In this document: piece after piece, positions 62,374-64,000 of the stretch | Numbering within the stretch: position 1 is the first letter of the stretch | How the letters are laid out: every line of letters begins with the position of its first letter | Assembly (NCBI RefSeq): GCF_000220395.1 | Contig: NW_004087089.1 | Location: 26,020-90,019 of the forward strand | Reading direction: 5' to 3' | Length of the DNA: 64,000 bases | Source of the DNA: Ichthyophthirius multifiliis | Lineage: Eukaryota; Ciliophora; Oligohymenophorea; Hymenostomatida | Made by a program: the position numbers and the translations under genes | The notes under the pieces: model-generated | Databases searched by the model: none | Told to the model about the DNA's origin: nothing | The model's input: only the letters and a program-made list of their open reading frames with translations

Positions 62374-63610
62374 TCAAATTATTCTGCTATTTTTAAATTT
62401 TTATAAAACATTAAATACATTATATTAATGAATATTAAACATAATTTAAAAAATAAATAATCTTTTAAAATTTTATATGCTCTTTTAATTTTTTATAAAA
62501 TCTTTCGATATTTTATAATAGATAAATATTATTTTATATTACAATTGTCTCCAATCAATCATAAAATTTTGAATAAAGGTTTAACAATATATTTATTTAT
62601 ATCTAAATAATATTTTTATTATATGTATATATTTTTTTAATTTAAAAAACTTATTTTAAGCTGCTTTGTTGTAATTATTTTCTATTTTTTGTTATTAAAA
62701 AATTTAATTTTATATTTTTGATTTAAACTATTAAATTTTATTTTAAAGCATTTTAGCTTATTTAAATTTATTATTTTCTTAAAATTCATAGTTATTAAAA
62801 TACTGTGAATAGAATGATTATTTTTGTTTTCTGTATTTATTTAAAAAAAATAAAAAATTACAATTTATTATTAAATTTATTATTTTTATACTATTTTTTG
62901 TATTTGTTAGATTTATTTTATATATAATTATTCCCAATTATGTTTTTATTTAATTATTCTTCAACTTCTTATAAATTTGATTTAGTATTAAACTTTAAAA
63001 CATTTTAATATTAATAATAAATAAAAAAATATTTTAAAATAATAAATTTAAGAAAATTTTACTTTTTATATAAATAAATGCTTCTGAAATATCAGATATA
63101 TATGCTTTTTATTCGTAAATGTTTTCTTAATTAAATAATTTACTGAAATTCTCTAAAACATTAATTTCTAGATATAATAAATATATTGATGCTATTTTTT
63201 GGACCTATGCTTTATTAATATTAAATTTGAAATTGATAATTTTAAATGAATTTTGTAATATTTATTAATATAAAAATATAAATCGAATTCTAGAAATTTA
63301 AGAGAGTTGTAGATATATTACATTAATATTTTTCTAAAAACAAAGTATTTTTATTTTATTATTTTATATTTATTAATTTAAATTTAGCCTAAAATATTAA
63401 TAAGTAATGATTATTTTAAATTTTAAAATAATTTTAAAAATACTATCTTAACTTTTAACATTAATTATTTTATCATTATTATATTTATTTAATTTAACTA
63501 GCTTAATTATTATTTAGCTTAAATGTTTTATAATATGATACTGTTTATAGAATAAAAGTATATGTTTCTTTTTAATTGTGAATGTTTAAAATACTTGAAT
63601 TAATTTTCTG
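62374..63610 (-). CDS. Subtelomeric Gln/Lys-rich coiled-coil gene, last gene before the telomere
   Basis: Exon 63333-63063 reads KNINVIYLQLSQISRIRF, NINKAQVQKIASIYLLYLEI, NVLENFSKLFNQENIYEQKA. After a 70-nt intron (63062-62993) comes FNTKSNLQEVEEQLNKNIIG. A 31-nt intron (62861-62831) then gives KQKQSFYSQYFNNYEFQENN and a Gln/Lys-rich tail to TGA 62376-62374. The last two exons sum to 588 nt, an exact multiple of three. The junction before them is one base out at an A5 run near 63065. An upstream exon at about 63460-63610 is likely (QLKRNIYFYSINS). No family is recognised. Its 5' end lies only about 300-400 bp from the telomere. Confidence 0.5.
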
Positions 63611-63918
63611 TAAATAATTATCAAATATTAAACATTAAATAGAACCTATTTAAAAACATAGAAAAACTAAAATAAAAACAGTATAAAAAATATATAAAAA
63701 TAGATTGTTAATTAAAAATATTATATATAATTATATTTTAATAATTATATATAACAATAAAATTAAATTTATATTTATAATAAATTTTATATTATTTTTA
63801 TTTAGTTATTAAATTATTATTAGAAAAACTTTAGATTTTAATTTTAATTATTTTAATATTTTTTTCTAATTTTTTTGTTAAAAATTTGATATAAAATAGT
63901 AAAAATATAAGTATTATT

Positions 63919-64000
63919 TGGATTGGAGTTAGGGTTAAGGTTGGGGTTGGGGTTGGGGTTGGGGTTGGGGTTGGGGTTGGGGTTGGGGTTGGGGTTGGGG
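63919..64000 (+). repeat. Telomere: TTGGGG repeats with degenerate first units
   Basis: From about 63939 to the end the sequence is pure (TTGGGG)n, G-rich strand 5' to 3' toward the end, as at a right-hand chromosome terminus. The first units are imperfect (ggattggagttagggttaag), with TTAGGG- and TTAAGG-like variants before the perfect array. The G4T2 unit is that of Tetrahymena-type ciliates; Oxytricha/Euplotes use G4T4. Macronuclear telomeres are added de novo after chromosome fragmentation, so the junction marks a breakage site. Confidence 0.97.

Noticed and set aside
1-64000. tRNA, rRNA, CRISPR arrays, insertion sequences, bacterial operons
   Set aside because: No cloverleaf-like B-box (GGTTCGAATCC-type), rRNA core, direct-repeat array or transposase domain was seen by eye. 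CRISPR and bacterial signals are not expected in a ciliate macronuclear chromosome. A tRNA covariance search was not possible here.

Overview
The window is the right-hand end of a macronuclear chromosome from an oligohymenophorean ciliate. Three things show this. The last ~80 bases are TTGGGG repeats running G-rich strand outward, which is the Tetrahymena/Ichthyophthirius telomere. Every recognisable gene reads TAA and TAG as glutamine and ends only at TGA. The DNA is extremely AT-rich (about 85% or more by eye) with many tiny GT..AG introns (31-152 nt, one of 245). The composition is closer to Ichthyophthirius than to Tetrahymena, but the species is inference. Because TAA/TAG are sense codons, a standard-code ORF scan finds almost nothing real here. 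The gene models below were read by hand with the ciliate code. For nine of them (Aurora, hydrolase, La-motif, Gln-rich, Cdh1, RAP, the Met-Asn-repeat protein, GET1-like and MCTS1) the CDS, or the summed exons, are an exact multiple of three.

Layout. 1-15 kb: the 3' end of a membrane protein cut by the window edge, an AT-rich gene-poor stretch, a mahogunin-type RING protein, a coiled-coil gene, an Aurora kinase (minus), a small minus gene and an anoctamin/TMEM16 gene. 15-35 kb: two large leucine-rich-repeat genes facing each other tail to tail. The plus-strand one is about 14 kb and ends in a polytopic membrane domain; the minus-strand one is LRR without an obvious membrane domain. 35-50 kb: an alpha/beta hydrolase, an AGC kinase, a Gln-rich coiled-coil protein, a La-motif protein, a Met-Asn-repeat protein with a possible myristoylation site, a RING-H2 protein, a Cdh1/Fizzy-related APC/C activator and an ankyrin protein. 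50-64 kb: a RAP-domain protein head-to-head with a poorly resolved gene, a SIN1/TORC2 subunit, a GET1/WRB-like protein, two unrecognised minus-strand genes, an MCTS1 homologue, and the telomere.

The clearest functional links are regulatory. Aurora kinase and Cdh1, an APC/C activator that in other eukaryotes targets Aurora, lie on the same chromosome, and the Aurora N-terminus carries a KEN triplet. SIN1 and an AGC kinase could be TORC2 subunit and client. MCTS1, the La-motif and the RAP proteins are RNA or translation factors. About ten genes show single-base frame breaks, nearly all inside A or T homopolymers. These look like assembly length errors rather than biology, though that needs raw reads to settle. 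The best candidate for something undescribed is the giant LRR-membrane protein and its convergent LRR neighbour.
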